Assembly (NCBI RefSeq): GCF_000377945.1
Contig: NZ_KB898921.1
Location: 1-64,000 of the forward strand
Direction of reading: 5' to 3'
DNA from: Thioalkalivibrio sulfidiphilus
GTDB lineage: Bacteria; Pseudomonadota; Gammaproteobacteria; Ectothiorhodospirales; Ectothiorhodospiraceae
Length of the DNA: 64,000 nucleotides
Shown: one piece after another, positions 1-8,032 of the stretch
How positions within the stretch are numbered: position 1 is the first letter of the stretch
Layout: the number at the start of each line of letters is the position of its first letter
Made by a program: the position numbers and the translations under genes
Notes under the pieces: generated by a model
The model's database searches: none
What the model saw: only the letters and a program-made list of their open reading frames with translations
What the model was told of the DNA's origin: nothing

Positions 1-1
1 C

Positions 2-268
2 TTCTGGGCGACGGAAGCCGCCTTGGGCTTTGCGATGCTGGCCTACAACTTGATGAGCCTGTTTCGTCAGGCCGTGTTGCGTTCCCGAATCCAGCATACC
101 CTCTCCACTCTGCATGGCCTGGTGTTGGCCATCGGCGGCTCTTGGCACCCGGATGTCAAACAGAACAAGCTGATGCTATCCGTACCCCGTCGAAAACGTG
201 CTTGGTTCGCGGGTCTCTGGGCCAATGCATCCGCCCCGCCCGTCATTCATGGGCTGCATGCCGGCTAA
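2..268 (+). CDS. C-terminal fragment of a DDE transposase (IS4/IS1380-like), cut by window edge
   Basis: The open frame enters from the left edge and continues for 88 codons to TAA. It contains FWATEAALGFAMLAYNL followed by MSLFRQAVL and a basic SVPRRKRAW stretch, which resembles the C-terminal end of IS4/IS1380-superfamily DDE transposases. The catalytic DDE residues would lie upstream, outside the window, so activity cannot be judged. The right terminal inverted repeat of the element should lie just after the stop, but I cannot define it without the left end. Downstream DNA up to 317 is a purine/pyrimidine-biased tract with no gene. Family assignment is from pattern recognition only. Confidence 0.6.
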   Translation, partial: FWATEAALGFAMLAYNLMSLFRQAVLRSRIQHTLSTLHGLVLAIGGSWHPDVKQNKLMLSVPRRKRAWFAGLWANASAPPVIHGLHAG

Positions 269-317
269 TGGACAATCTGGGTTCAATTCCCACTTCCCAA
301 TTCACCCTTCCCACTTC

Positions 318-506
318 CTAAAAGTCCCTCCGCTCCCAGAGATCATCCTGCTTCTGCCGCCGGTCCTTGCCGGAGCGGCGCGGATCCTTCTCCGGCTCAA
401 AGCGCACCATCTCACGCCGGTCCTTGCCGGAACGCCGGTCCTTGCCGGAGCGGCGCTCAGGACCCGCGTAGGTGTTGCCGTTGATGATGGGGCTGTCGTC
501 GCTCAT
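318..506 (-). CDS. Small highly charged protein with RRSGKDRR repeats
   Basis: This 62-residue protein has three copies of an RRSGKDRR-type unit (two in tandem near residues 18-30, one near 43-50) separated by a short acidic/aromatic stretch. It is extremely rich in Arg, Lys, Asp and Glu, has no hydrophobic core and is probably disordered. Its ATG lies one base after the stop of the hsp20 gene upstream on the same strand, so the two are almost certainly co-transcribed and probably translationally coupled. A chaperone-linked or nucleic-acid-binding role is only an inference from that coupling. I recognise the GPERRSGKDRR pattern as recurring in small gammaproteobacterial proteins, but know no function for it. 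Confidence 0.65.
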   Translation of the reverse strand: MSDDSPIINGNTYAGPERRSGKDRRSGKDRREMVRFEPEKDPRRSGKDRRQKQDDLWERRDF

Positions 507-507
507 G

Positions 508-1011
508 TCAGGCTCCCTGGACGGGGATGCGCCGGCCGAGGGCGCGCAGGTTCTTGGGCAGGGTCACGGTGAGCACACCGTTGTGGTACTTGGCCCTGGC
601 GCCCTGGGAATCCACGGGGATGGGCAGGGGGACCACCCGCTCGAAGCGCCCGTAGGCCCGCTCCATCACGTAGAAACGGCCCCGGGCCTGTTCCCGTTCA
701 AGGTGCTTCTCGCCGCTGACCACCAGGTGATCATCCACCACCTGGATCTCGAAGTCCTTGGACTCCATGCCGGGGATCTCCAGGCCGATGATGAGTGCGT
801 CATCGGTCTCGCGCACCTCCGAGGCCAGCAGGCCCCAGCGGGCCGCGTTGCGGGCCACGCCGGCCTCGACGCTCTCCACAGGACCTTCGGCGGAGCTGGG
901 GTGGAAGCGGGTCAGCGCGCTGCCGGCGCGTTCGCGCAGCTGATGCCAGCCGCGGCTCAGGGTGTCGAGGGCATGGCCGAAGCCTTCTCTGATCTGGTCC
1001 AGTGTGCTCAT
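508..1011 (-). CDS. Hsp20/alpha-crystallin family small heat-shock protein
   Basis: The 167-residue protein has a variable N-terminal arm (residues 1-60) and an alpha-crystallin domain from about 62 to 155. Visible hallmarks are LIIGLEIPGMESKDFEIQV, VVSGEK and the C-terminal A-x-x-x-NGVLTVTLPK block. Small heat-shock proteins bind unfolding cytosolic proteins without ATP and hold them for refolding by DnaK/ClpB. The start is supported by an AGGAG ribosome site 9 nt upstream. A short CTACA/TGTAG inverted repeat lies about 40 bp upstream of the start; I see no clear sigma-32 promoter. The small RRSGKDRR protein follows after one base and forms an operon with it. Confidence 0.93.
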   Translation of the reverse strand: MSTLDQIREGFGHALDTLSRGWHQLRERAGSALTRFHPSSAEGPVESVEAGVARNAARWGLLASEVRETDDALIIGLEIPGMESKDFEIQVVDDHLVVSGEKHLEREQARGRFYVMERAYGRFERVVPLPIPVDSQGARAKYHNGVLTVTLPKNLRALGRRIPVQGA

Positions 1012-1103
1012 GGGGACGCTCCTGTGTTGGCTCTACAGGGAGTGTAGCCCGGCGCGCCTGCGAATCGTAGGGGCATTACGACCGGGCACATGGCCTGGGC
1101 TGC

Positions 1104-1976
1104 CTATCCGGGCCTGCGCAGTTCTTCCCGCAGGGCCCGAATCTCCTCGCGCAGGGCGCGCAGGTCCTGGTGCAGCTGCTGGTTCTCGCTCTCCACCCGG
1201 GTCAGGTCCTGGTGCAGCTGTTCGCTCTCGGCGTGCACCACCGTGGTGATGGTCTTTTCCTCGAAACGCTGCTGCTCCTCGGCCAGGGTCTGCATGGTGT
1301 TGACGATGATGGCGATAAACAGGTTGAGGATGGTGAAGGTGGCCACCAGGATGAAGGGCACGAAGAACACCCAGGCGTAGGGATGGGTCTCCATCACCGG
1401 CCGGGCGATGCCCATGGACCAGCTTTCCAGGGTCATGACCTGGAAGAGGGTGTACATGGAACGGCCGATTGATCCGAACCAGTCCGGGTGCTGCTCGGCG
1501 AACAGGTTGGTGGCGATGACCGCGAACACGTAGAACAGGATGATCAGCAGGCCGAAGATGGAGGCGATGCCCGGGATCGCCCGCAGCAGGGCCTCCACCA
1601 CGAAGCGCAGCTTGGGGACCATGGACACCAAGCGCAGCAGACGCAGGATACGCAGGACCGCGAAAGGACCCGAGGCCGGGAACAGGGCGATGCCCACCAC
1701 GAAGAAGTCGAACACGTTCCAGGGATTGCGGAAGAAGCGCAGGCCCTGGGCGTAGAGCTTGATCAGGATCTCCACCACGAACACGCCCAGGATCACCCGG
1801 TCGGCGCCGATCAGCCAGTCGCCGATACGGGCCATGATGTCAGGGTCGGTCTCCAGGCCCAGGATGGCGGCGTTGATCAGGATCAGGGCGACGATGACCC
1901 GCTGCACCGGGCCGGATTCGATCCAGCGCCCGGCGCGTTCGCGCAGGCCCGGATTCACACCAGGGGTGTGGGACAT
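1104..1976 (-). CDS. Bacterial voltage-gated sodium channel (NavBac/NaChBac type)
   Basis: This 290-residue protein has six predicted membrane helices. S4 carries arginines every third residue (VLRILRLLRLVSMVPKLR, about residues 107-125). The pore loop contains TLESWSM, the selectivity-filter signature of bacterial Nav channels, and S6 is the hydrophobic LNLFIAIIVNTMQ. The last 45 residues form a heptad-patterned coiled coil (LHQDLRALREEIRALREEL), as in family members that assemble as homotetramers. The predicted role is voltage-gated Na+ influx across the cytoplasmic membrane; in alkaliphiles this supports Na+ cycling, pH homeostasis and motility. It lies downstream of ldh on the same strand, separated by a repeat element, so it is likely expressed separately. 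Confidence 0.93.
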   Translation of the reverse strand: MSHTPGVNPGLRERAGRWIESGPVQRVIVALILINAAILGLETDPDIMARIGDWLIGADRVILGVFVVEILIKLYAQGLRFFRNPWNVFDFFVVGIALFPASGPFAVLRILRLLRLVSMVPKLRFVVEALLRAIPGIASIFGLLIILFYVFAVIATNLFAEQHPDWFGSIGRSMYTLFQVMTLESWSMGIARPVMETHPYAWVFFVPFILVATFTILNLFIAIIVNTMQTLAEEQQRFEEKTITTVVHAESEQLHQDLTRVESENQQLHQDLRALREEIRALREELRRPG

Positions 1977-2040
1977 GGTTGGGTGTCTCCAGAAGGGGGT
2001 CGGACTATAAGGCGGGCGGAAGGATAGGGGAAGGCAGTGG

Positions 2041-2195
2041 CTAGTCTCAAGTGGCTAGTGGCAAGGGGCCCCCACCCCAGCCCTCCCCCGCGTTGCGGGG
2101 GAGGGAGTACACCCTGTCTTCTCCCTCTCCCTCAGGGAGAGGGTCGGGGTGAGGGTGGTGTTCCTTGCCACTAGCCACTTGAGACTTGCCACTAG
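2041..2195. repeat. Inverted repeat with short-unit arms between ldh and the channel gene
   Basis: The arms at 2041-2066 (CTAGTCTCAAGTGGCTAGTG and on) and 2163-2195 are inverted copies built of repeated AAGTGGCTAGTGGC-like units. Between them are two further hairpins made of CCCTCNCCCC/GGGGNGAGGG tracts (about 2070-2105 and 2120-2157), the latter resembling a repeat common in gammaproteobacterial genomes. The right arm overlaps the TAG stop of the ldh gene. It could act as a transcript-end stabiliser, but no T-run is visible. Confidence 0.75.
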
Positions 2196-3133
2196 ATCTC
2201 CATCCCCTCCAGGCTCTCCCGCAGTACGGCGGCCGAGGCATGCAGTCCATCCCGTTCCTCAACCGAGACCTCCGGCGGTACCCGGCATTCCACGCCCCGG
2301 GCGCCCACCACGCAGGGGATGCTCAGGCACAGCCCCGGCTCGATGCCGTAGGTTCCGGCCGGGTCCACGCTCACGGGCAGGACGCTCTTCTGGTCCTCCA
2401 GGATCACCCGAACCAGGTAGGCGATCACCAGGCCGATGGCGGTGTTGGTGTAGCCTTTGCGGGCGATGATGTCGTAGGCGGCGCCGCGTACCTGCTGGAA
2501 GATGCGTTCCATGGCCGCGGCGTCGAAGGGCTTGCAGCTGATCTCGTTGCCCATGATGGGCAGGCCGCCGATGCTGGCGCTGCTCCAGATGGCCACCTCG
2601 GAATCGCCGTGCTCGCCCAGGATATAGGCATGCACGGAGCGGGGATTCACGTCGTAGTGTTCCCCCAGCAGGGCGCGGAAGCGGGAGGTGTCCAGCATGG
2701 TGCCGGTGCCGATCACCGCCTCCGGCGGGCGCTTGCTCAGGCGCTGCATCACGGTGGTGAGGATGTCCACCGGGTTGGTGGCGATCACCAGCACCGCCTC
2801 CGGGGCGTGGCGATCCAGCTGTTCGGCGATCTCCCGGAACACCGCCGCGTTGCGATTGAGCAGGTCCAGGCGGGTCTCACCGGGCTTCTGGCCGACGCCC
2901 GCGCAGATCACGATCACCCGGCAGCCGGCCAGGTCCGCGTAGTCGCCGGCGCGCACCGTCACCCGGCCCACCAGGGCCTGGCCGTGCATCAGGTCCATGG
3001 CCTCGCCCTCAGCCCGGCGGGGGTCCTTGTCCACCAGCACCAGGCTGCTGGCGATCTGGCGCTGAAACAGGGCATAGGCCGCGGCAATGCCGACGTTGCC
3101 CGTGCCGATGATGCCAACCGCGTTCTTGGACAT
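2192..3133 (-). CDS. ldh: L-lactate/malate dehydrogenase family enzyme, LDH-type specificity loop
   Basis: The 313-residue protein is an NAD-dependent 2-hydroxyacid dehydrogenase of the LDH/MDH superfamily. It has the Rossmann motif GTGNVG (10-15), the mobile loop GVGQKPGETRLDLLNRN (79-95), ATNPVD and the catalytic GEHGDSE (His about 175). The residue before KPGETR is Gln82; Gln at this position favours pyruvate/lactate, whereas malate dehydrogenases carry Arg. I therefore prefer L-lactate dehydrogenase, although such genes are often labelled mdh. A start 37 codons upstream is possible, but the ATG at 3133 has a GGGAGG site 8 nt away and begins directly before the nucleotide-binding strand. 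The stop codon sits in the adjacent repeat. Confidence 0.85.
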   Translation of the reverse strand: MSKNAVGIIGTGNVGIAAAYALFQRQIASSLVLVDKDPRRAEGEAMDLMHGQALVGRVTVRAGDYADLAGCRVIVICAGVGQKPGETRLDLLNRNAAVFREIAEQLDRHAPEAVLVIATNPVDILTTVMQRLSKRPPEAVIGTGTMLDTSRFRALLGEHYDVNPRSVHAYILGEHGDSEVAIWSSASIGGLPIMGNEISCKPFDAAAMERIFQQVRGAAYDIIARKGYTNTAIGLVIAYLVRVILEDQKSVLPVSVDPAGTYGIEPGLCLSIPCVVGARGVECRVPPEVSVEERDGLHASAAVLRESLEGMEI

Positions 3134-3306
3134 GAGGATTGCCTCCCTTGGGTTTGCGTGTAAAGATTCCGAGAGGTTTATCAGAAAGAACGTTGCAAAC
3201 GCATGTTCTTGATCACTTGGCCGATTTTTTCTGCTTAAGTTCACAGAAAATGGCCTTTATCCGCGCGCATACTCTATCTCAGTGAGCAACTGAGGTAGGC
3301 CAAACG

Positions 3307-3735
3307 ATGAAACACTTCATGCAGTCCTCCGACGACGGTTACAACGAGGCTTCACCGACCCAGCAGATCAGCGCAGAGCGCGTGCGGGCCATGTATGACC
3401 TCAGCGCGCGACTCTCCTTGAGCTATGAGGGTGTCGAGCACTGGTTCACGGCAAGCTCCCGGGTGTTCGTGGTGGGCCGCAACCTGGACTGCGATCTGGT
3501 GGTCGCGGTACCCGTGGCCTCCCGGCACCATGCCCGATTCATCTACCGCAAGGGCAAGTTCGTGGTCATTGACCAGAGTACCAATGGCACCTATGTGCAG
3601 CTCAAGGGCAATGACCAGGTCTGCCTGCTCAACGGTGAGGAGTTCCCCCTGGTGGGCGAGGGCGTGATCAGCCTGGGCCGTCCGGTGGAGGACGGTGACC
3701 CCCATCTGATCCATTTCCGCATCCCGGGCCGCTGA
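3307..3735 (+). CDS. FHA-domain protein
   Basis: The 142-residue protein consists of a short N-terminal region and a forkhead-associated domain (about 50-135) with the expected VGRNLDCDLVV, VASRHHARF and DQSTNGTYV motifs; these carry the Arg, Ser-x-x-His and Asn residues that contact phosphothreonine. FHA domains recruit Ser/Thr-phosphorylated partners, but no kinase gene is nearby, so the partner is unknown. No membrane segment or catalytic domain is present. The gene starts within a short divergent intergenic region opposite ldh and is followed by a strong palindromic terminator-like hairpin. Confidence 0.88.
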   Translation: MKHFMQSSDDGYNEASPTQQISAERVRAMYDLSARLSLSYEGVEHWFTASSRVFVVGRNLDCDLVVAVPVASRHHARFIYRKGKFVVIDQSTNGTYVQLKGNDQVCLLNGEEFPLVGEGVISLGRPVEDGDPHLIHFRIPGR

Positions 3736-3753
3736 GGCGCAAACAGTATGGAC

Positions 3754-3790
3754 ACGCAAACGGGCCGCCCTTTGGGCGGCCCGTTTGCGT
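3754..3790. terminator. Perfect 17-bp stem-loop after the FHA gene
   Basis: The arms 3754-3770 and 3774-3790 pair perfectly around a TTT loop and contain GGGCCGCCC. It begins 18 bp after the FHA stop. No T-run follows on the plus strand, so it is a terminator-like or RNA-protecting hairpin rather than a textbook intrinsic terminator. Confidence 0.6.
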
Positions 3791-3853
3791 TGGAGGGGCG
3801 TAGGGTGGGGTTATTATTAACCCGGCCTTGAATAACGAGACCATCGCGCAAGC

Positions 3854-3932
3854 TCCGTAGGCCCGATAGAGCGCAAGCGGTATCGGGCAGCTTGTGCCGG
3901 ACACCGCTGCGCTTTGTCCGGCCTACGATTCA
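3854..3932. repeat. REP-like double-hairpin element, copy 1
   Basis: The outer 8-bp arms CGTAGGCC (3856-3863) and GGCCTACG (3920-3927) enclose two adjacent hairpins: CCCGATA/TATCGGG and GCCGGACA/TGTCCGGC (with one imperfect pair). A second, nearly identical copy is at 62753-62829, so this is a dispersed family rather than a local accident. Confidence 0.8.
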
Positions 3933-3955
3933 CCATAGGTGGCAAGGTGAGTGAA

Positions 3956-3999
3956 TTAACCCGCATATTTCACCGGGACCGGTGAAATATGCGGGTTAA
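3956..3999. repeat. 44-bp near-perfect palindrome containing ATATGCGGGTTAA
   Basis: The 21-bp arms (3956-3976 and 3979-3999) pair around two bases. The half-site GGTGAAATATGCGGGTT resembles GGTGAGATATGCGGGCT seen at 24594-24614, 62574-62592 (inverted) and 62737-62754. It lies between the convergent FHA and yceF genes. Confidence 0.75.
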
Positions 4000-4008
4000 A
4001 GGGCCGCC

Positions 4009-4608
4009 TTAATAGGCCGAGGCCTTCCCGCCCAATACCGCCACGCCTTCCTCCCGCAGCATGCTTACCAGGGTGATCAGTGGCAGGCCGATCAGGGCGG
4101 TGGGATCATCGCCCTCCATGCGCTGGAACAGGGCGATGCCCAGGCCCTCGGACTTGAAGCTGCCGGCGCAGCCGTAGGGCTGCTCCCGGCGCAGGTAGTC
4201 CTCGATCATGGCCGAGTCCAGGGTGCGAAAGTGCACGGTGAACGGCACGGTGTGGATCTGGGCACGGCCGGTGTGTGCGTTGAACAGGCACAGGCCAGTG
4301 TGAAACACCACGGAGCGGCCCGAGGCGGCGCGCAGTTGCACCACGGCCCGCTCGTGGCTGCCGGGCTTGCCCAGGATACGACCGTCCAGCTCCGCCACCT
4401 GGTCGGAGCCGATGATCAGGGCCTCGGGGTGGTGCATGGCCACGGCCCGGGCCTTGTCCCGGGCAAGCCGGGCCACCAGGTCGGCGGGGGATTCGTCGGG
4501 CAGGGGGGTTTCGTCCACCTCGGGCGAGTGGCACTGAAACGGCAGTTGCAGGCGCTCCAGCAGTTCCCGTCGAAACGGCGAGGAGGAACCGAGGATCAGG
4601 GGGCTCAC
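4009..4608 (-). CDS. yceF: Maf-like nucleotide pyrophosphatase, YceF (m7GTP) type
   Basis: The 199-residue protein shows the Maf fold signature: [12 protein letters not shown] (5-16), IIGSDQV (64-70), GKPG, and the C-terminal block [12 protein letters not shown] followed by [12 protein letters not shown]. That last block is typical of the YceF subfamily, which hydrolyses 7-methyl-GTP to the monophosphate and is thought to clear modified nucleotides. The start is GTG at 4608; its GTGA overlaps the stop of the carboxyltransferase gene, indicating translational coupling. In many gammaproteobacteria yceF sits beside yceD-rpmF; here the carboxylase pair separates them. Confidence 0.9.
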   Translation of the reverse strand: MSPLILGSSSPFRRELLERLQLPFQCHSPEVDETPLPDESPADLVARLARDKARAVAMHHPEALIIGSDQVAELDGRILGKPGSHERAVVQLRAASGRSVVFHTGLCLFNAHTGRAQIHTVPFTVHFRTLDSAMIEDYLRREQPYGCAGSFKSEGLGIALFQRMEGDDPTALIGLPLITLVSMLREEGVAVLGGKASAY

Positions 4609-6434
4609 TCGATCTCCACCAGGGTCTCGTCCGGGTTGACGCTGTCGCCCTTGGCCACGTGCACCGCCTTGACGGTGCCGTCCACCGGGGCCTGTACCTC
4701 GGTCTCCATCTTCATGGCCTCGAGTACCAGCACCGCGTCGCCGGCCTTGACCGTCTCGCCTTCCTTGACCAACACGTCGGTGATGCTGCCGGGCATGGAG
4801 GTGCTCACGTGTCCGGGCTTGGTGGCCCGGGGGCGCTGGCTGCCCTTGCCGCGGGGGCGGGGCTGGGCGGTGTCGCCGCCCTCGGCGGACACCAGCAGTT
4901 CATCCAGGGTCTCCACCTGGATCTCTTCGGGCATGCCATCCACGGTGACGTAGAAGGGGCGCATGTCCTCGCGCTTGTGGCCGGTGCCGGTGACCTTGAT
5001 GTGGTAGGTCTCGCCGTGCAGGGTGACGCGGAATTCCACCGGCGCGGCCTGTTCCTCCTTCTTGCCGCCGTTGGCAGGCAGTAGGGGTTCGGGCACCAGG
5101 TGGCCGTCGCGGCGCTGCTGCAGGAACTCCCGGCCCACCTCGGGGAACATGGCGTAGATCAGCACGTCCTCCTCGCTCTGGGCCAGCTCGCCGGCCTGCT
5201 CGCGCAGGTTATCCAGTTCGTCCTCCAGCAGGTCGGCAGGGCGGCAGTCGATCACCTCGGCGTTGCCGATGGCCTTCTGGCGCACCACCGCGTTCACCGT
5301 GCCCAGGGTGCGGCCGTAGCGGCCCTGGAGGTAGAGCTTCACCTCGTTGGTGATGGTCTTGTAGCGCTCGCCGGTGAGCACGTTCATCACCGCCTGGGTG
5401 CCCACGATCTGGGAGGTGGGGGTGACCAGGGGCGGGTAGCCCAGGTCCTCGCGCACCCGGGGGATCTCCTTCATCACCTGGTTCATCTTGTCCAGGGCGC
5501 CCTGTTCCCGCAGCTGGTTGGCCAGGTTGGAGATCATGCCGCCGGGTACCTGGGTGGTCTGTACACGGGTATCGATGCCGGTGAACTCGCTTTCGTACTG
5601 ACGGTACTTCTTGCGCACCTCGTGGAAGTAGAAGCCGATCTCCTGCAGGGCCTCCAGGTCCAGGCCGGTGTCGTACGCCGTGCCCTTGAGGGCCGCCACC
5701 ATGCTCTCGGTGGGCGCGTGGCTGGTGCCGCCGGCGAAGGCGGACATGGCGGTGTCGATCACGCTCACGCCGTGCTCGATGGCCTTGAGGTGGCACATCT
5801 CGGCGAGCCCCGAGGTGGCGTGGGTGTGCAGGTGCACGGGTACCTTGACCGCCGCCACCAGCTCGCTCACCAGTTCCGCGGTGGTGGACGGGGTCAGCAG
5901 GCCGGCCATGTCCTTGATGGCGATGCTGTCGCAGCCCATGTCCACCATCTCCCGGGCCATGGCAACGAACTGCGCGATGTTGTGCACCGGGCTGGTGGTG
6001 TAGCTGATGGTGCCCTGGGCGTGCTTGTTCTCCTGCTTCACCGCCTCGATGGACACGCGCAGATTGCGGGTGTCGTTCATGGCGTCGAAGATGCGGAATA
6101 CGTCCATGCCGTTGGCGGCGGAGCGGGCCACGAAGCTGCGCACCACGTCGTCGGCGTAGTGGCGGTAGCCCAACAGGTTCTGCCCGCGCAGCAACATCTG
6201 CAGGCGGGTGTTGGGCAGGGCCTCGCGCAGCTTGCGCAGGCGTTCCCAGGGGTCTTCCTTGAGGAAGCGGACGCAGGCGTCGAAGGTGGCGCCGCCCCAG
6301 ACCTCCATGGACCAGAAGCCGATCCGGTCCATGCGCTCGCATATCGGCAGCATGTCCTCGGTGCGCATGCGCGTGGCGATCAGGCTCTGGTGGCCGTCGC
6401 GCAGGGTGAGATCGGTGATCATGATCTTGGACAT
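4605..6434 (-). CDS. pycB: Pyruvate carboxylase subunit B / oxaloacetate decarboxylase alpha-like, biotin-bearing
   Basis: The 609-residue protein has a carboxyltransferase TIM barrel of the HMGL-like type ([11 protein letters not shown] at 7-17; the metal-binding HLHTHATSG motif near 200), a PYC_OADA conserved domain (about 300-460) and a C-terminal biotinyl domain (about 540-609) with [10 protein letters not shown], whose second-last Lys pair includes the biotinylated lysine. It is directly downstream of a biotin carboxylase gene with a 16-bp gap. No membrane beta or gamma subunits of the Na+-pumping oxaloacetate decarboxylase are nearby. I therefore infer a two-subunit pyruvate carboxylase that makes oxaloacetate for the TCA cycle; the decarboxylase role remains possible if oadB/oadG are elsewhere. 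Confidence 0.85.
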   Translation of the reverse strand: MSKIMITDLTLRDGHQSLIATRMRTEDMLPICERMDRIGFWSMEVWGGATFDACVRFLKEDPWERLRKLREALPNTRLQMLLRGQNLLGYRHYADDVVRSFVARSAANGMDVFRIFDAMNDTRNLRVSIEAVKQENKHAQGTISYTTSPVHNIAQFVAMAREMVDMGCDSIAIKDMAGLLTPSTTAELVSELVAAVKVPVHLHTHATSGLAEMCHLKAIEHGVSVIDTAMSAFAGGTSHAPTESMVAALKGTAYDTGLDLEALQEIGFYFHEVRKKYRQYESEFTGIDTRVQTTQVPGGMISNLANQLREQGALDKMNQVMKEIPRVREDLGYPPLVTPTSQIVGTQAVMNVLTGERYKTITNEVKLYLQGRYGRTLGTVNAVVRQKAIGNAEVIDCRPADLLEDELDNLREQAGELAQSEEDVLIYAMFPEVGREFLQQRRDGHLVPEPLLPANGGKKEEQAAPVEFRVTLHGETYHIKVTGTGHKREDMRPFYVTVDGMPEEIQVETLDELLVSAEGGDTAQPRPRGKGSQRPRATKPGHVSTSMPGSITDVLVKEGETVKAGDAVLVLEAMKMETEVQAPVDGTVKAVHVAKGDSVNPDETLVEIE

Positions 6435-6450
6435 GGCGTTACCTTATGGC

Positions 6451-7869
6451 TTACAGGCCCTTGTGGGCGGCGATGGCGGCGGCGATCACGGCCGCCAGTT
6501 CACGGACCGGGCGGCGCACCGAGTAGTCGGTGAGTTCCGGGTGGGCCTCCACGAAGCCCGTGTCGAAGCGCCCCGACTGGAATTCCGCGTTGCCGAGGAT
6601 CTCCAGGTGATAGGGGATGGTGGTCTTCACGCCGAACACACCGATGTCCTGCAGGGCCCGGCGGGCGCGGCGGATCAGGCTTTCCCAGTCCAGGGCCCAG
6701 ACGATGAGCTTGGCGCACATGGAGTCGTAGTGGGGCGGAATGTGGTAACCGGTGTAGATGGCGCCATCGGTGCGCACGCCCGGGCCGCCCGGGGCGAAGT
6801 AGCGGGTGATGCGACCGAAGCTCGGCAGGAAGTCGTTCTTGGGATCTTCGGCGTTGATGCGGAACTCGATGGCAAAGCCGCGGCGCTGTACCTGCGCCTG
6901 GGCGTAGGTCATGGGCAGGCCCGAGGCGATGCGGATCTGTTCCTGGACGATGTCCACGCCGGTGATCATCTCGGTGACCGGGTGTTCCACCTGCAGGCGG
7001 GTGTTCATTTCCATGAAGTAGAAGTTGTCCTCGTGATCCATGAGGAACTCCACCGTGCCGGCGTTCTCGTAGCCCACCGCCCTGGCGGCGCGCACCGCCA
7101 GCTCGCCCACGTAGGCGCGTTGTGCATCGCTCAACTGGGGGGAGGGGGCGATCTCCACCAGCTTCTGGTGACGGCGCTGGATGGAACAGTCGCGCTCGAA
7201 CAGGTGGATGGCGTTGCCGTGGCTGTCGGCCAGCACCTGCACCTCGATGTGGCGCGGGTTGATGATGGCCTTCTCCATGAAGATCTCGGTGTTGCCGAAG
7301 GCCTTGGTGGCCTCGGAGCGCACCCGCTCGTAGTTGCTGCGCAGCTGGGCCGGGTCGTCGCAGCGGCGGATGCCGCGCCCGCCGCCGCCGGTGGTGGCCT
7401 TGAGCATCACCGGGTAGCCGATCTGCTCGGCCAGGGCCAGGGCCTCGTCCACGTTGGCCAGGTTGCCCTCGCTGCCGGGCACCACCGGCACCCCGGCGGC
7501 GATCATGGAACGCCGCGCCTGGACCTTGTCGCCCATGGCGTGGATCACCTCCGCCGAGGGGCCGATGAAGCGCACCCCGCGCTGGGCGCAGGTGCGGGCG
7601 AACTGGGGGTTTTCCGACAGGAAGCCGTAGCCGGGGTGGATGGCATCGCAGCCCACGGCCCGGGCCACGTTGACCATGCGGTGCACGTTGAGATAGCCGG
7701 CCAGGGAATCGGGGCCGATGGAGTAGGCCTCGTTGGCCTTCTTCACATGCAGGCTGTGGCGGTCCGCGTCGGTGTACACGGCCACCGAGGTGATCCCCAT
7801 TTCGGCGCAGGCACGGATGATGCGCACGGCGATCTCGCCGCGGTTGGCAATCAGGATCTTGCGTATCAC
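6451..7869 (-). CDS. pycA: Biotin carboxylase subunit (pyruvate carboxylase subunit A / AccC-like)
   Basis: The 472-residue protein has the ATP-grasp biotin carboxylase layout: IRKILIANRGEIAVRI at the N-terminus, HPGYGFLSEN, the glycine-rich KATTGGGGRGIR loop, ERDCSIQRRHQK, and EMNTRLQVEHPVTE with the catalytic Glu and Arg. It carboxylates biotin with bicarbonate and ATP. The frame is open 37 codons further upstream, but the GTG at 7869 has an AAGGTGG site and starts exactly at the conserved N-terminus. It pairs with the downstream biotin-bearing carboxyltransferase. AccB is absent next to it, so acetyl-CoA carboxylase is less likely. Confidence 0.87.
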   Translation of the reverse strand: MIRKILIANRGEIAVRIIRACAEMGITSVAVYTDADRHSLHVKKANEAYSIGPDSLAGYLNVHRMVNVARAVGCDAIHPGYGFLSENPQFARTCAQRGVRFIGPSAEVIHAMGDKVQARRSMIAAGVPVVPGSEGNLANVDEALALAEQIGYPVMLKATTGGGGRGIRRCDDPAQLRSNYERVRSEATKAFGNTEIFMEKAIINPRHIEVQVLADSHGNAIHLFERDCSIQRRHQKLVEIAPSPQLSDAQRAYVGELAVRAARAVGYENAGTVEFLMDHEDNFYFMEMNTRLQVEHPVTEMITGVDIVQEQIRIASGLPMTYAQAQVQRRGFAIEFRINAEDPKNDFLPSFGRITRYFAPGGPGVRTDGAIYTGYHIPPHYDSMCAKLIVWALDWESLIRRARRALQDIGVFGVKTTIPYHLEILGNAEFQSGRFDTGFVEAHPELTDYSVRRPVRELAAVIAAAIAAHKGL

Positions 7870-7993
7870 GGGGTGCCGCCACCTTGGGAATACGGGGCCC
7901 GAAAACCGGGTGATCCCGGAGTATCCGTGATTTGCCGTCGGCATTTCAAGCCAAGCCCCGGATTCACAAGGCAAAATCAAGGCAAAATCGTCT

Positions 7994-8023
7994 TTGACAG
8001 CGGGCTGTCCCGGGGCGTAAAAT
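7994..8023 (+). promoter_or_regulatory. Strong sigma-70 promoter of yceD-rpmF-plsX-fabH
   Basis: TTGACA at 7994-7999 and TAAAAT at 8018-8023 are separated by 18 bp. The predicted transcript start is near 8030, only about 3 nt before the yceD ATG at 8033, and no Shine-Dalgarno sequence precedes that ATG. The yceD message may therefore be nearly leaderless. Confidence 0.65.
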
Positions 8024-8032
8024 TGCCGGCTT

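Noticed and set aside
284-298. GGGTTCAATTCCC looked like a tRNA T-arm
   Set aside because: No acceptor, D or anticodon arm can be built around it; it belongs to the CACTTCC-type tract.
3134-3244. Longer ldh start adding 37 residues
   Set aside because: The extension is basic and not family-like; the downstream ATG has a good ribosome site and starts at the Rossmann strand.
5100-6533. Long plus-strand open frame rich in His, Gly, Ala and Val opposite the carboxyltransferase gene
   Set aside because: It is the complement of a clear coding gene in GC-rich DNA; composition is low-complexity and no family is recognisable.
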